Assembly (NCBI GenBank): GCA_002406015.1
Contig: DHMX01000031.1
Span: 1 to 37,550 of the forward strand
Source: Lachnospiraceae bacterium UBA4631
GTDB lineage: Bacteria; Bacillota; Clostridia; Lachnospirales; Lachnospiraceae
DNA length: 37,550 nucleotides
Reading direction: 5' to 3'
The notes beneath the pieces are model-generated. The model saw only the letters and a list, made by a program, of their open reading frames with translations. It was not told where the DNA came from and searched no databases. This document shows positions 7,804 through 17,083 of the stretch, piece by piece (positions within the stretch are counted from its first letter, which is position 1; each line of letters starts with the position of its first letter). The position numbers and the translations under genes were made by a program.

Positions 7804-10386
7804 CTACTGTGACTTCCTATCAGCTTCGCTTTTAATTCCTTTTTCTTTTGCCCTTCTTCGATACCAATACCCCAATTGTCCGAGATAAAACAAAAATCCT
7901 GCAAGACTGATTCCCATTCCCCAGTACAATCCCGGTGGCGTAAAGTCCAGTCTTACGGTATGGGTTCCCGCAGACAGATACCCTCCGGCAAATGCCAGAT
8001 TCACACGTTCCGGTGTCATAGCTTTTCCGTCAACATACAATTGCATTCCCCGTTGCAGTGGAATCGATGTTACCAGATACCCGGCTTCCGGCATTGTAAT
8101 AGTGCCGGCAAATACGCTGTTTCCCGTTTCCGAAGTTATATCCGGCTCTACGGTCTGATATTCCTTTTCCTGCAACAGACTTGCCGGACAGTGATACCCG
8201 CTTAGATTCCGAAGCTCGTAGGTTCCCTTTGACAAGGTAATTGTCAGTTTTGTAAGCGGTTGCTCCTTGGTTCCGGCAAACTGATAGTGAAATCTTGTAT
8301 TTCCGTTTGGATACGGTGCATGACTGCCGGATAATTTATTTCGGATGTTGTTAATATCAATCACTACCGCCTGCTTTCCCTTATTTACCACATCAAATTG
8401 CAGCAGCAAAAGCTCGTCCTGACTGGCGGTATCCAATGTGTAGGTCAGGCTTTGCGTCTTACTCGCACAAATGAGCCATGCATCTTCCGATATTTTCTGA
8501 ATATCTAACCCCTCCGGAAGCCCGGAGACTTGACTGTCAGAAGCTTGGTTGCCAGAAATTTGACCGCCAACCACTGTCTGCTTTATTTCATAAAGCGGTT
8601 CTTCCTTTTCTTCCATGTCCGCTGCATTTTTATTATATGCTTCATCCGTTACTATGGTCTGCTTCATTAATAGTTCTAATTTCTGATTTGCATCTGCGGC
8701 TTCAAACTGAGTCTCCGGTATGGTATTTTGTCCGAAAACACCATAGACAATCGGGAGTACCCCTTCATTTTCTCCCAGCACCAAATCGCCCCGGCTTTCC
8801 ACCACTTCATATCCATACGGCAGTTGTCCCTTTCGTGCTTCCAGATAACGGACACCCATGAATTGCAGCATAAATGGGTTTTGTTCTGTCACAATCGCGA
8901 CACGATTATTAATTCGAATCGGCGTTTGCAGATAATCATAATACACATTGGAATATGCCTGATTCGTAACCGAAGAATACATACTGCTTCTCCGGTTAAT
9001 TTGAGCATTCACCCGGTTACTTGTATTCAGATATTCATATAAAGTATCGGTGCGATACCGGGTATCCGTTGTATCCACCGTATATTCCTGCTTCTGCCAT
9101 GCTTCCAGCTCCTTCGCTGCTTCTACGCTTACATAATCTTCTGTTTTCCCTGTCTGAATGTAAAAAAATACCGGCATAATTAATAACAGTGCGTACAAGC
9201 CTTTCCATGCAGGTCGAACCCGGAGCAGCACAGATATAACAAACAGAACTGCCACATCTACACAGATTCCGATTTCCAGACGATACCCCACCAGAAGCTT
9301 CGCCAACAGCATGATACCTACTATAATTAAGAACTGCCACTGCCTCCATCGTTTCTGATTCTGATAATTATCCTGCAAAATACGCACGCAATGCAAAACC
9401 AGAAGCGGCAGAAACGGAACCATAATCTTCCCTCTGGCATAGAGCGTTCCGTTTAGCAAATATGCCGACCAGCCTAAGCTGATAACCAACAGCATACAAA
9501 GACTGTTTTTTCGATACTTCTGATTTGCAAGTCCGGATAACAGCAGATACAGGCAAAGGACCGTCATTCCCATTCCGTATGGACTGTATAAAAAGAACTC
9601 CATGTGCGGCTCCCAGACCCCCGTTTCCAGATTCATCGCATCTGCCGAGGTTCGGCGGTGTTCTAAAATTACCAGAGCTGTCGGCACCAGAAGCAGGGCT
9701 GCCATTCCGATTCCGCTTCCCACCTGTACCAGATACGGACGCAGAAATTCTTTTCCTGCCTTTTGATACCAGTACCAGCCTAATACAACAAGAATCGGCA
9801 GAATATAATAAAAGCTGTGAAACAGCATGAGTGTAAGCAATATTCCTATATATGGATATTTCTTTCTTTGAATACATAACAGTGCAAGTATCAGAAACGG
9901 AAGATAATTAATGAACATGACCTGCCGATGGGTCTGAAAGAAGCAATTTGCAGTCATAAACAGAATGCTGCCGAGAAATGCAAATGCCGGACTGGACAGC
10001 TCCTTGCTGCACCAGTTATAAAACAACAAAATAGCTGCCAGATAGCCCGCCAGCATATATCCTATCATAATATAAATCATTGGCACCTGCGGCAACAGGC
10101 AGCCAAGCAAAATGTCCGGTCTTAAATAACCGTAATATGCGAATTGAAATCCATTACTGCCTCCGCCCAGCGGAAGCATGGTCGGTAACAGTGTCTTTTG
10201 CTCCAGACAGGCAGTACGGATAGTTTCTGCCAATGACACATGCTGACTAAACCAATCTGTCACAGAACCATAGACCCCATCCTTTGGCATTACAAAGCCT
10301 ATTAACAGTCCAAATCCGATTGCCAACAATACCGGATACCACCACTTCTTCTTTTCCAATATCCTTATACCCCACTCTATCTTCAT
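7804..10386 (-). CDS. YfhO-family polytopic membrane protein
   Basis: An 860-residue protein with about a dozen hydrophobic segments in the first 440 residues (the first at about 15-35), a long extracytoplasmic part (about 450-820) and a final membrane segment near 825-845, followed by a basic tail. This layout, including the early GSVTDWFSQH region and the central VNAQINRRSSMYSS region, fits YfhO proteins. These are GT-C-like proteins implicated in transferring lipid-linked sugars to cell-wall polymers such as teichoic acids. Substrate is unknown here. The ATG at 10386 has a GGGTGAG sequence very close by, and a TTG nine codons in is also possible. It follows the DUF1275 gene by 41 bases, probably in the same operon. 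Confidence 0.85.
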   Translation of the reverse strand: MKIEWGIRILEKKKWWYPVLLAIGFGLLIGFVMPKDGVYGSVTDWFSQHVSLAETIRTACLEQKTLLPTMLPLGGGSNGFQFAYYGYLRPDILLGCLLPQVPMIYIMIGYMLAGYLAAILLFYNWCSKELSSPAFAFLGSILFMTANCFFQTHRQVMFINYLPFLILALLCIQRKKYPYIGILLTLMLFHSFYYILPILVVLGWYWYQKAGKEFLRPYLVQVGSGIGMAALLLVPTALVILEHRRTSADAMNLETGVWEPHMEFFLYSPYGMGMTVLCLYLLLSGLANQKYRKNSLCMLLVISLGWSAYLLNGTLYARGKIMVPFLPLLVLHCVRILQDNYQNQKRWRQWQFLIIVGIMLLAKLLVGYRLEIGICVDVAVLFVISVLLRVRPAWKGLYALLLIMPVFFYIQTGKTEDYVSVEAAKELEAWQKQEYTVDTTDTRYRTDTLYEYLNTSNRVNAQINRRSSMYSSVTNQAYSNVYYDYLQTPIRINNRVAIVTEQNPFMLQFMGVRYLEARKGQLPYGYEVVESRGDLVLGENEGVLPIVYGVFGQNTIPETQFEAADANQKLELLMKQTIVTDEAYNKNAADMEEKEEPLYEIKQTVVGGQISGNQASDSQVSGLPEGLDIQKISEDAWLICASKTQSLTYTLDTASQDELLLLQFDVVNKGKQAVVIDINNIRNKLSGSHAPYPNGNTRFHYQFAGTKEQPLTKLTITLSKGTYELRNLSGYHCPASLLQEKEYQTVEPDITSETGNSVFAGTITMPEAGYLVTSIPLQRGMQLYVDGKAMTPERVNLAFAGGYLSAGTHTVRLDFTPPGLYWGMGISLAGFLFYLGQLGYWYRRRAKEKGIKSEADRKSQ

Positions 10387-10427
10387 CTCACCCTAATTCT
10401 ACAGGTGAAGTCTTTCTTCTGCCTCGT

Positions 10428-11126
10428 CTATCCGACCTTCTCGGAAAACATCAGCAGGAAGCTGATTAACAATAGTCCACAGGAAATCCAGATGGTATAC
10501 ATTCCCAAAATGCCAGACAGATTACCGCCGATTCCCGCACCAATTGCAAACAGCAGAATAATTCCGAAATAATAAAGTACCTGCTTTAGCTGCTCCGGTC
10601 GTTTCTCTCTTATATATAGAGAGAGTGCTGCCGTCCCGCTCCGCAGATTACCGATACACATGGTACTTGCATAGGAATAGCCGCCCACCTTCCGGAAGGT
10701 CTGTACCTGCATTGCACAGGCAAAGGATACCAGTACGGTTGCAGCCATATTTAACTGCTCCGGCATAAAGCCGACTCCAAACAATATCAGAATTTCCAAC
10801 AACAAAATTCCCTGTCTCCAGTGCAGCCGCTTTGCATACCGGAAGCGGTTTTGAATCTGTTCCGCACAGAACACCCCCGCAGCAAATGCTATAAGCGGAA
10901 GCAGATACCGGATGCCCTCCATCCATGCACCTTTCATAAAATGCTGACTCATCAACACTACATTTCCGGTCTGTGCATTGGCAAATACCTCATTTCTGGT
11001 ATTATAGGTATATGCATCCTGAAATCCGCCGGATAGTGCCAGGAATGCACTTGTGATAAATGCCTCTGACATCTGCTTTTCCTTCCTTATCAGCTTATCA
11101 GACTCTTTTTCATTCTCTCTCTGCAT
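10428..11126 (-). CDS. DUF1275 (YoaK-like) membrane protein
   Basis: A 232-residue integral membrane protein with six likely transmembrane segments. The N-terminal pattern (ALSGGFQDAYTY, then NAQTGNVVLMS) is the signature of the DUF1275/YoaK family, whose function is not established. AGAGGTGG precedes the ATG at 11126 and overlaps the end of the MATE gene, 12 bases away. An internal ATG at codon 19 (MSEAFITS), also with a fair ribosome site, would remove a charged leader. It is likely co-transcribed with the MATE exporter. Confidence 0.88.
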   Translation of the reverse strand: MQRENEKESDKLIRKEKQMSEAFITSAFLALSGGFQDAYTYNTRNEVFANAQTGNVVLMSQHFMKGAWMEGIRYLLPLIAFAAGVFCAEQIQNRFRYAKRLHWRQGILLLEILILFGVGFMPEQLNMAATVLVSFACAMQVQTFRKVGGYSYASTMCIGNLRSGTAALSLYIREKRPEQLKQVLYYFGIILLFAIGAGIGGNLSGILGMYTIWISCGLLLISFLLMFSEKVG

Positions 11127-11138
11127 AGTATTCCACCT

Positions 11139-12536
11139 CTAGCTTTCTCCGATAGGTGCAGACAAAAACAGTTTTCTGCGAATCAAAAGATATGCCGGTA
11201 TCATGGCTGCTCCTGTCAGAACCCAGGAAACCGGATATACATTCATCAGCCAGTCAAAACTTGGCAGCTTCGTAAATACCGTATATAACCATACAATTCG
11301 GAATCCGCAGGACCCCAGAATTGTAAATATCGTAGGCAGAAGGGAATATCCCATCCCCCGCAATGCCGCTCCGGATACCTCATAAGTACCGGTCAAAAAC
11401 TCTAAAAGCATAACATGCTGCATACGAATCAATGCGTATTCAATTACATTCGGGTCGGTGGTAAAAAAGCGGATAAATATCGGTCCACCTACCACCAGTA
11501 TAAGACTAAAAATTCCACACAGGCTCATTCCCATAAGCATACACAGCCGGTATACCTTCTTGCACCGCGCATATTCCTTTGCACCGTAATTCTGACTTGT
11601 AAATGTAACTGCCGTCTGACTGAATGCATTAATAAAAAAGTACGAGCAATACTCATAATTCAGTGCTGCCGCAGAACCGGCAACCGCATCCGAACCAAAT
11701 CCGTTAATGGCAGATTGAATCAATACATTTGAAAGTGAAAAGACCATTCCCTGTATTCCTGCCGGCATTCCGATTCGCAATACCTTCCATAAATCATGTC
11801 CGTTCCAGCCAAGCTTTTTAGGAGAGAACCGGATGTTTTCATCCTCATGCATCAGAATATAAATTACCATTCCGGAGCTGACTACATTGGAAATTACCGT
11901 TGCAATTGCTACTCCGGCAACATCCAATTTAAAAACGATAACCAGAACCAGATTCAAGATTACATTTACAACACCGGATACGACCAGACATAGTAACGGC
12001 CGCTTGGTATCTCCGATACTGCGAAGAATCGCGGAGCCGAAATTATAAACCATAATAAATGGCATTCCCAGCATATAGATTCTCAGATACAGCATTGCCA
12101 AATCCAATATATTATCCGGTGTATGAATCATTTCCAGCACCGGCTTTGCTGCAATCTGTCCTAAAATCAGCATAAACATTCCACTGACGATTGCAAGCAG
12201 CATAACCGTATGAACCACCGACTGTAATCTATCCTTCCGCTGTTGTCCTATGTAGTTGGAAATCACAACATTTGCACCAACCGACAATCCCACAAACAGG
12301 TTAATCAACAGATTAATAACCGCACTGTTTCCGCCGACTGCCGCCAGAGCATCACTGCTGGCAAACTGTCCCACAACCGCTATATCTGCCGCATTAAATA
12401 ACTGCTGTAAAATACTGCTGGCTGCCAATGGCATTGCCACGAGCAAAATTTTGTTCCACAATGGTCCATGCAGCATATCCATCTGCTTGGACTTTTTAGG
12501 CTGCTCCTTCTTTATTTCTGTTCCGTATTCCTTCAT
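11139..12536 (-). CDS. MATE-family multidrug/organic cation antiporter
   Basis: A 465-residue protein with about 12 membrane segments arranged as two similar halves. It has the typical MATE start GPLWNKILLVAMPLAASSILQQLFN and internal family features such as GVGANVV-like and GSAILRSIGDTKRP sequences, with the repeated-half counterpart AALRGMGYSLLPT. It probably exports small cationic compounds using a Na+ or H+ gradient, but the substrate cannot be read from sequence. It is the first gene of a likely MATE-DUF1275-YfhO operon with its own promoter. Confidence 0.93.
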   Translation of the reverse strand: MKEYGTEIKKEQPKKSKQMDMLHGPLWNKILLVAMPLAASSILQQLFNAADIAVVGQFASSDALAAVGGNSAVINLLINLFVGLSVGANVVISNYIGQQRKDRLQSVVHTVMLLAIVSGMFMLILGQIAAKPVLEMIHTPDNILDLAMLYLRIYMLGMPFIMVYNFGSAILRSIGDTKRPLLCLVVSGVVNVILNLVLVIVFKLDVAGVAIATVISNVVSSGMVIYILMHEDENIRFSPKKLGWNGHDLWKVLRIGMPAGIQGMVFSLSNVLIQSAINGFGSDAVAGSAAALNYEYCSYFFINAFSQTAVTFTSQNYGAKEYARCKKVYRLCMLMGMSLCGIFSLILVVGGPIFIRFFTTDPNVIEYALIRMQHVMLLEFLTGTYEVSGAALRGMGYSLLPTIFTILGSCGFRIVWLYTVFTKLPSFDWLMNVYPVSWVLTGAAMIPAYLLIRRKLFLSAPIGES

Positions 12537-12598
12537 TTTATCTATACTCCTTTAATTTCCCTGAGTATCCGTTTGTGTGTTCTCTTCACCGTTTCTTT

Positions 12599-12627
12599 AT
12601 TCTATTCTTGTCTTTCACTTTTTTCAA
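12599..12627 (-). promoter_or_regulatory. Promoter of the MATE operon
   Basis: Minus strand TTGAAA (12622-12627), 17-base spacer, TAGAAT (12599-12604), followed by about 60 bases to the MATE ATG. It is divergent from the promoter at 12662-12690. Confidence 0.65.
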
Positions 12628-12661
12628 CCTGTTTTTCCATTTTTCTCCGCTCCAAACGGCA

Positions 12662-12690
12662 TTGTCTATTAATTCAAAAAATGGTATACT
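12662..12690 (+). promoter_or_regulatory. Promoter of the small gene-ung operon
   Basis: TTGTCT (12662-12667), 17-base spacer, TATACT (12685-12690), with the transcription start expected about 57 bases before the first ATG. Confidence 0.7.
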
Positions 12691-12754
12691 TTTCATGCGG
12701 GCTTCGCAAGCAGGTATTTACCTATAAGAATACTTACAGAAAGGGAAATTTGCT

Positions 12755-13126
12755 ATGGGATTATTCAAATCACCTCCCACACCGGAGGAGCTTGAACAGC
12801 AAAAGCGATATGAGGCATCAAAGGAACGCCTGCTGGCACTTCATCGGGATTCCTCTGTCATTTTCTATATTGACGAGGTACAAACCACCTCTGCTCCGCC
12901 TGTCTTAATCGGAGATGTCGGAAAAGGGATTCTTCGCCCCGATATGTCTCTTACCATTTATTCGTGTGAGGGGCTTCCGGTTGGTACTATGACCGTAGCC
13001 GCCATCAACGAGCAGCAGGATAAGGTATCCTTCTTTGAAAAACGGCTGCGTACCTACTGCACACCGGCAGAGGATTGGGATGGCTATATCCCCGGACAAC
13101 TGCTTGCCGTACAAGAAGCCACTTAA
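12755..13126 (+). CDS. Uncharacterised 123-residue protein upstream of ung
   Basis: A small soluble protein with no signal peptide or membrane helix. Residues 1-30 look helical and charged. About 33-118 look like a small beta-barrel. The stretch around LIGDVGKGILRPDMSL and VGTMTVAAI recalls the second (beta-barrel) domain of translation GTPases, but no GTPase domain is present, so this is only a fold guess. AAAGGGA precedes the ATG. It has its own promoter and lies 52 bases before ung, so the two are probably co-transcribed. I do not recognise the family. Confidence 0.75.
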   Translation: MGLFKSPPTPEELEQQKRYEASKERLLALHRDSSVIFYIDEVQTTSAPPVLIGDVGKGILRPDMSLTIYSCEGLPVGTMTVAAINEQQDKVSFFEKRLRTYCTPAEDWDGYIPGQLLAVQEAT

Positions 13127-13178
13127 CCTACAAGTAAGAATCAACAGAACTACTATCTACTATCAGAAGGGAATTATT

Positions 13179-13853
13179 ATGGCACAGATTACAAATGACT
13201 GGGATGCAGCCCTGCGTCCGGAATACAAAAAGCCTTACTACCGGGACTTATATAATCGCATTGTGGAGGAATACAAGACACATATTATCTATCCGCCATC
13301 CGAAGAAATATTTACCGCCTTTCACCTGACTCCGCTTCATGAGGTTAAGGTTGTCATCTTAGGACAGGACCCATACCATGAAGAAGGACAGGCACATGGT
13401 TTATGCTTCTCCGTAAAGCCGGGTGTCGATATACCTCCGTCTTTAGTCAATATTTACAAGGAATTGGAAACAGACCTTGGCTGCTACATACCGAACAACG
13501 GTTATCTTACCAAATGGGCACAACAGGGCGTGTTAATGTTAAACACCCTGCTAACGGTGCGTGCCCATCAGGCATTTTCTCATCAAGGCATTGGGTGGGA
13601 ACAATTTACGGATGCCGCCATTCGTATTCTGAATGAACAGGACCGTCCTATCGTATTCCTGCTCTGGGGAAAGCCGGCTCAGACCAAAGCAGCTATGCTA
13701 AACAATCCAAATCACCTGATTCTAAAGGCTCCGCATCCAAGCCCATTATCGGCATATCGCGGCTTCTTCGGCTGTCATCATTTCAGCCAGACGAATCAAT
13801 TCTTAACCGAGCATGGATTAGCTCCGATTGACTGGCAGATTGAAAATCTATAA
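13179..13853 (+). CDS. ung: Uracil-DNA glycosylase, family 1
   Basis: Removes uracil from DNA to start base-excision repair. From the ATG at 13179 (AGAAGGGA ribosome site six bases upstream) it is 224 residues, the usual length. The water-activating motif GQDPYH lies at 62-67 (Asp64) and the minor-groove loop HPSPLS at 186-191, with LLWGKPAQ between them. An upstream in-frame extension overlaps the preceding gene and is not credible. It converges with the amidase gene, with only 10 bases between stops and no terminator visible. Confidence 0.98.
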   Translation: MAQITNDWDAALRPEYKKPYYRDLYNRIVEEYKTHIIYPPSEEIFTAFHLTPLHEVKVVILGQDPYHEEGQAHGLCFSVKPGVDIPPSLVNIYKELETDLGCYIPNNGYLTKWAQQGVLMLNTLLTVRAHQAFSHQGIGWEQFTDAAIRILNEQDRPIVFLLWGKPAQTKAAMLNNPNHLILKAPHPSPLSAYRGFFGCHHFSQTNQFLTEHGLAPIDWQIENL

Positions 13854-13863
13854 ACCGACCGTC

Positions 13864-14643
13864 TTAGGTTCCGGTTACAATTAATGTATCATAGCCCAGA
13901 TTCCGCAATTGTGTCTGGGCTTCTCTTGCGTCCTCCGGTGTCAGATAATTTCCGACCTGAACGGCAAAATATTCTCCCCGCTCGCGGATTTCCGCCTCAT
14001 ATCCCTCTTCTATCAACTGCTGCAGCATGAATTGTGCATTTCCGTAACGGCGGAACAACCCGGTCTGCACGCGGTATCGATTACCGGTGCTTCCGCCTGT
14101 GGATGGTGTAGTTCCTCCCACTACCCGCTCAATTCCGGTTGCAATCCCCTGTGCAATGGCACTAAAGTTTTCATCAAAGGTCTTGTTATCGGCATCTGTA
14201 TTAATAAAGCCCGCTTCAATTAAGATAGCCGGCATCTGTGTACGCTTAAGAACCGTCAGATTCTTTCGCTCTGTCACACCGAGATTCTTAAAACCTGCCT
14301 TTTCCAATTCCTCATTTACGCTGCGTGCCAGTTCTCCCCTCACACCGCTGTCACTATATACCAGTGTTTCAACCCCACTGTAGGTATTTGCATACGGACT
14401 GGAATTTCTGTGAAATGACACAAAAAAATCGGCACCGGAACGGTTTGCAATTCTCGCTTTTTCGCTAGGAGAATCAAAGACATCTTCTGTTCGAGTATAG
14501 ACTACGTTATATCCAGCCTCTTCCAGTCGCTTTCCAACCGCCAGTGCCAATCTTAAGTTATCATCTTTTTCTAACCGGCCATTATAGACAGCTCCACCAT
14601 CACTGCCTCCATGACCTGCATCAATCACTATCGTTGCTGCCAT
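13864..14643 (-). CDS. N-acetylmuramoyl-L-alanine amidase with SPOR domain, no signal peptide
   Basis: The Amidase_3 domain (about 3-175) cleaves the bond between MurNAc and the peptide stem. The zinc and catalytic residues are all visible: His11 in DAGHGG, Glu25 in EKDDN, His78 in SFHRNS and Glu143 in LIEAGF. A Gly/Ser/Thr linker (about 177-188) leads to a SPOR-like peptidoglycan-binding domain (about 189-259). The catalytic domain starts three residues after the initiator Met, so there is no signal peptide or membrane anchor. Release may need lysis, a holin-like route, or action inside a sporulating mother cell. It is downstream of glgB with a 168-base gap and probably has its own promoter. 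Confidence 0.92.
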   Translation of the reverse strand: MAATIVIDAGHGGSDGGAVYNGRLEKDDNLRLALAVGKRLEEAGYNVVYTRTEDVFDSPSEKARIANRSGADFFVSFHRNSSPYANTYSGVETLVYSDSGVRGELARSVNEELEKAGFKNLGVTERKNLTVLKRTQMPAILIEAGFINTDADNKTFDENFSAIAQGIATGIERVVGGTTPSTGGSTGNRYRVQTGLFRRYGNAQFMLQQLIEEGYEAEIRERGEYFAVQVGNYLTPEDAREAQTQLRNLGYDTLIVTGT

Positions 14644-14650
14644 ATTGCCA

Positions 14651-14684
14651 CCTCACTGTTACTATATCATTATAGTATATGAGG
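14651..14684 (-). promoter_or_regulatory. Dyad overlapping the amidase ribosome site
   Basis: The minus strand can pair CCTCA (14680-14684) with TGAGG (14651-14655), enclosing a second dyad ACTATA/TATAGT. The element contains a TATAAT hexamer and ends in the GAGGTGG ribosome site of the amidase. It could be a promoter -10 within an operator, or a hairpin that hides the ribosome site. The evidence does not separate these. Confidence 0.35.
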
Positions 14685-14712
14685 TCGGGCTAATTCTGTT
14701 CCTACTTACCGC

Positions 14713-14825
14713 TTATTTTCGGGTGCTTATTTTTCCCGCATTTAGTTTCCGGTATTTATCTTCCGATGCTTATCTTTCGAAATTTATTTTTCGGTATTTA
14801 TCTTCCGGCTTTTATTTTCCGGTTT
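14713..14825. repeat. Eight tandem degenerate 14-bp repeats running into the glgB 3' end
   Basis: Consecutive units begin at 14713, 14727, 14742, 14756, 14770, 14784, 14798 and 14812. All are 14 bp except the second (15), with a plus-strand consensus near TTATYTTYCGGTAT. The last unit begins exactly at the glgB stop codon and covers its final codons. The period is not a multiple of three, so this is not a coding repeat. There are no spacers, so it is not CRISPR. Confidence 0.85.
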
Positions 14826-17040
14826 TATAATCATACTTAAATACCACAACCGAAAGCGGCGGCAAATCAAATACAATGTGCTGCTGCTTACCGTCACACT
14901 CACCAAGGACTGCCCGCAGCGGCTTCTTATTGACTCTGCCTTCTCCTTCAAATTCCTTCGCATCTGAGTTCAGTATCTCCGTATAAGTTCCCTCACAAGG
15001 AACACCGACCCAGAAATTCTTCCGCTCTACCGGTGTAAAATTGCAGACTACCAATAACTGATCCTCTGCCTTAGAACCACGTCGGATAAAGGAAATCTGG
15101 CTATGCTCGTTATCGTTACAATTAATCCATTCAAATCCCATTGGGTCACAGTCATTATAATAGAACGCATCATATTTCTTATATAGCATATTTAACTTCT
15201 TTACAAAGTTCTGCAAGCCCTTATGTCCCGGCTCGTCCAGTACATACCAATCCAGACTTCTTGCTTCGCTCCATTCACGCTCCTGACCAAATTCCTGACC
15301 CATAAATAAGAGCTTCTTGCCCGGATGTGCGTACATGAATCCATATGCGGTCTTAAGATTTGCAAATTTCTCCGGCATCGTTCCCGGCATCTTTAAGAGC
15401 ATGGAGCATTTCAAATGCACAACCTCGTCATGCGAAATTACAAGAATAAAGTTCTCGGAATAGGTATACATCAGGCTAAAGGTCAGCCGATTGTGATTAA
15501 ATGACCGGAAATACGGGTCCAGCTTCATGTATTCCAGGAAATCGTTCATCCAGCCCATGTTCCACTTATATAAGTAACCAAGACCGTCCATGGAAGCCGG
15601 TGCCGTTACTCCTGCCCATGAAGTAGATTCCTCTGCTATCATTAAGGCACCCGGTACTCTGTCCTCTACCGTCTGATTTAAATGCTGCATGAATGCAATG
15701 GCATCCAGATTTTCCTTTCCGCCATTCTTATTTGGCAGCCATTCTCCATCATTTTTACCATAATCCAGATACAGCATGGAAGCAACCGCATCCACCCGTA
15801 AGCCGTCTACGTGGAACTTTTCCAGCCAGAACAGGGCATTTGCCACCAAGAAATTCTGAACTTCATTTCTTCCGAAATCAAAAATATAGGTTCCCCAATG
15901 CGGATGCTCTCCGCGTCTTGGGTCCGGATGCTCGTATAACGGCATACCATCAAAACGTCCTAAGCCATGTGCATCCTTCGGGAAATGTGCCGGTACCCAG
16001 TCGAGAATTACATAAATGCCGTTCTTATGCATATAGTCCACAAAATACATAAAATCCTCCGGCAAACCGTATCGTCTGGTCGGTGCATAATAATTGGTAA
16101 CCTGATAGCCCCAGGAACCGTCAAACGGATACTCTGCAATTCCCATTAATTCTACATGGGTATATCCCATTTCTTTAATATAAGAAGCAACCATCGGTGC
16201 CAGCTCCCGATAAGAGTAGAAGCCATTGTCACTGTCTTCAATTGCTTTCTTCCAAGAACCAAGATGCATCTCATATACTGCCATCGGCTTCCGCAGCGAA
16301 TCTGTCCGCTTGGTTTCCTGACGCTTGGTAATCCACTTTGCATCCTTCCATTTATACTTATTCAAATCTGCTACTACGGATGCATTATCCGGTCGGAACT
16401 GACAGCAATTTCCGTATGGGTCAGCCTTATAAATAACCTCATCAAACCGGGTTAAAATCTGGAACTTATAGACCGCTCCCTCCTTTACGCCCGGAATAAA
16501 CAGCTCATGGATTCCGGATGCTCCCAGCATATTCATCGGGTGCAAGGCTCCATCCCACATATTAAAATCACCGACAACACTGACTCTTCTTGCATTCGGT
16601 GCCCACACTGCAAAGTATGTACCCTCTACACCGTCAATTTTCATCGGATGGGCACCCAGCTTTTCGTATATCTGATAATGATTGCCCTCGGCAAAGAGAT
16701 AAATATCCATATCACTTATCTGTGGCTCAAATGCATATGGGTCTGCCAGAGTTACAACACTTCCGTCCTCATATGTGGTCTCCAATACATATTTCTTATA
16801 GGTCTTCTTCGGAAGATATAAACCAAAGAAGCCCTGCTCCCCGATTGCCTCCAGCTCATGCTCGCTTTTTCCGGTAACGCTCTTTACCTTTACGCTTACT
16901 GCATGCGGCTTATAGGTTGTCAATACCTGTCCCTTATAATAGTCATGTAATCCCAAGAGCTTTCCGGGATTATTGTTCTTTCCTGCCATTAATTCATCAT
17001 ACTGAATCCAATTTACCCAACGTTGTAACTTTTCATTCAT
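14812..17040 (-). CDS. glgB: 1,4-alpha-glucan branching enzyme
   Basis: Creates alpha-1,6 branches in glycogen. The 742 residues include an N-terminal extra module (1-100), a CBM48 domain (about 130-225) and the GH13 barrel. Region I is DWVPAHFPKDAHGL (347-360), region II GLRVDAV with nucleophile Asp417, region III MIAEES with acid/base Glu470, and region IV SHDEVVH with Asp538. After region IV the sequence reads HLK where branching enzymes usually have HGK, a small deviation. AAGAGAGG precedes the ATG. It lies 43 bases downstream of the tetR gene without its own obvious promoter, so tetR-glgB is a likely operon. No glgC, glgA or glgP gene is in the window. Confidence 0.96.
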   Translation of the reverse strand: MNEKLQRWVNWIQYDELMAGKNNNPGKLLGLHDYYKGQVLTTYKPHAVSVKVKSVTGKSEHELEAIGEQGFFGLYLPKKTYKKYVLETTYEDGSVVTLADPYAFEPQISDMDIYLFAEGNHYQIYEKLGAHPMKIDGVEGTYFAVWAPNARRVSVVGDFNMWDGALHPMNMLGASGIHELFIPGVKEGAVYKFQILTRFDEVIYKADPYGNCCQFRPDNASVVADLNKYKWKDAKWITKRQETKRTDSLRKPMAVYEMHLGSWKKAIEDSDNGFYSYRELAPMVASYIKEMGYTHVELMGIAEYPFDGSWGYQVTNYYAPTRRYGLPEDFMYFVDYMHKNGIYVILDWVPAHFPKDAHGLGRFDGMPLYEHPDPRRGEHPHWGTYIFDFGRNEVQNFLVANALFWLEKFHVDGLRVDAVASMLYLDYGKNDGEWLPNKNGGKENLDAIAFMQHLNQTVEDRVPGALMIAEESTSWAGVTAPASMDGLGYLYKWNMGWMNDFLEYMKLDPYFRSFNHNRLTFSLMYTYSENFILVISHDEVVHLKCSMLLKMPGTMPEKFANLKTAYGFMYAHPGKKLLFMGQEFGQEREWSEARSLDWYVLDEPGHKGLQNFVKKLNMLYKKYDAFYYNDCDPMGFEWINCNDNEHSQISFIRRGSKAEDQLLVVCNFTPVERKNFWVGVPCEGTYTEILNSDAKEFEGEGRVNKKPLRAVLGECDGKQQHIVFDLPPLSVVVFKYDYKTGK

Positions 17041-17083
17041 ATTGTACTACCTCTCTTCCTTCCAACACATTTATTCATATCCG

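Noticed and set aside
13035..13178. Longer ung N-terminus
   Set aside because: It overlaps the preceding gene in another frame and lacks family similarity. The ATG at 13179 has a good ribosome site and gives the standard length.
14713..14825. CRISPR array
   Set aside because: Units are 14 bp, contiguous and degenerate, with no unique spacers and no cas genes.
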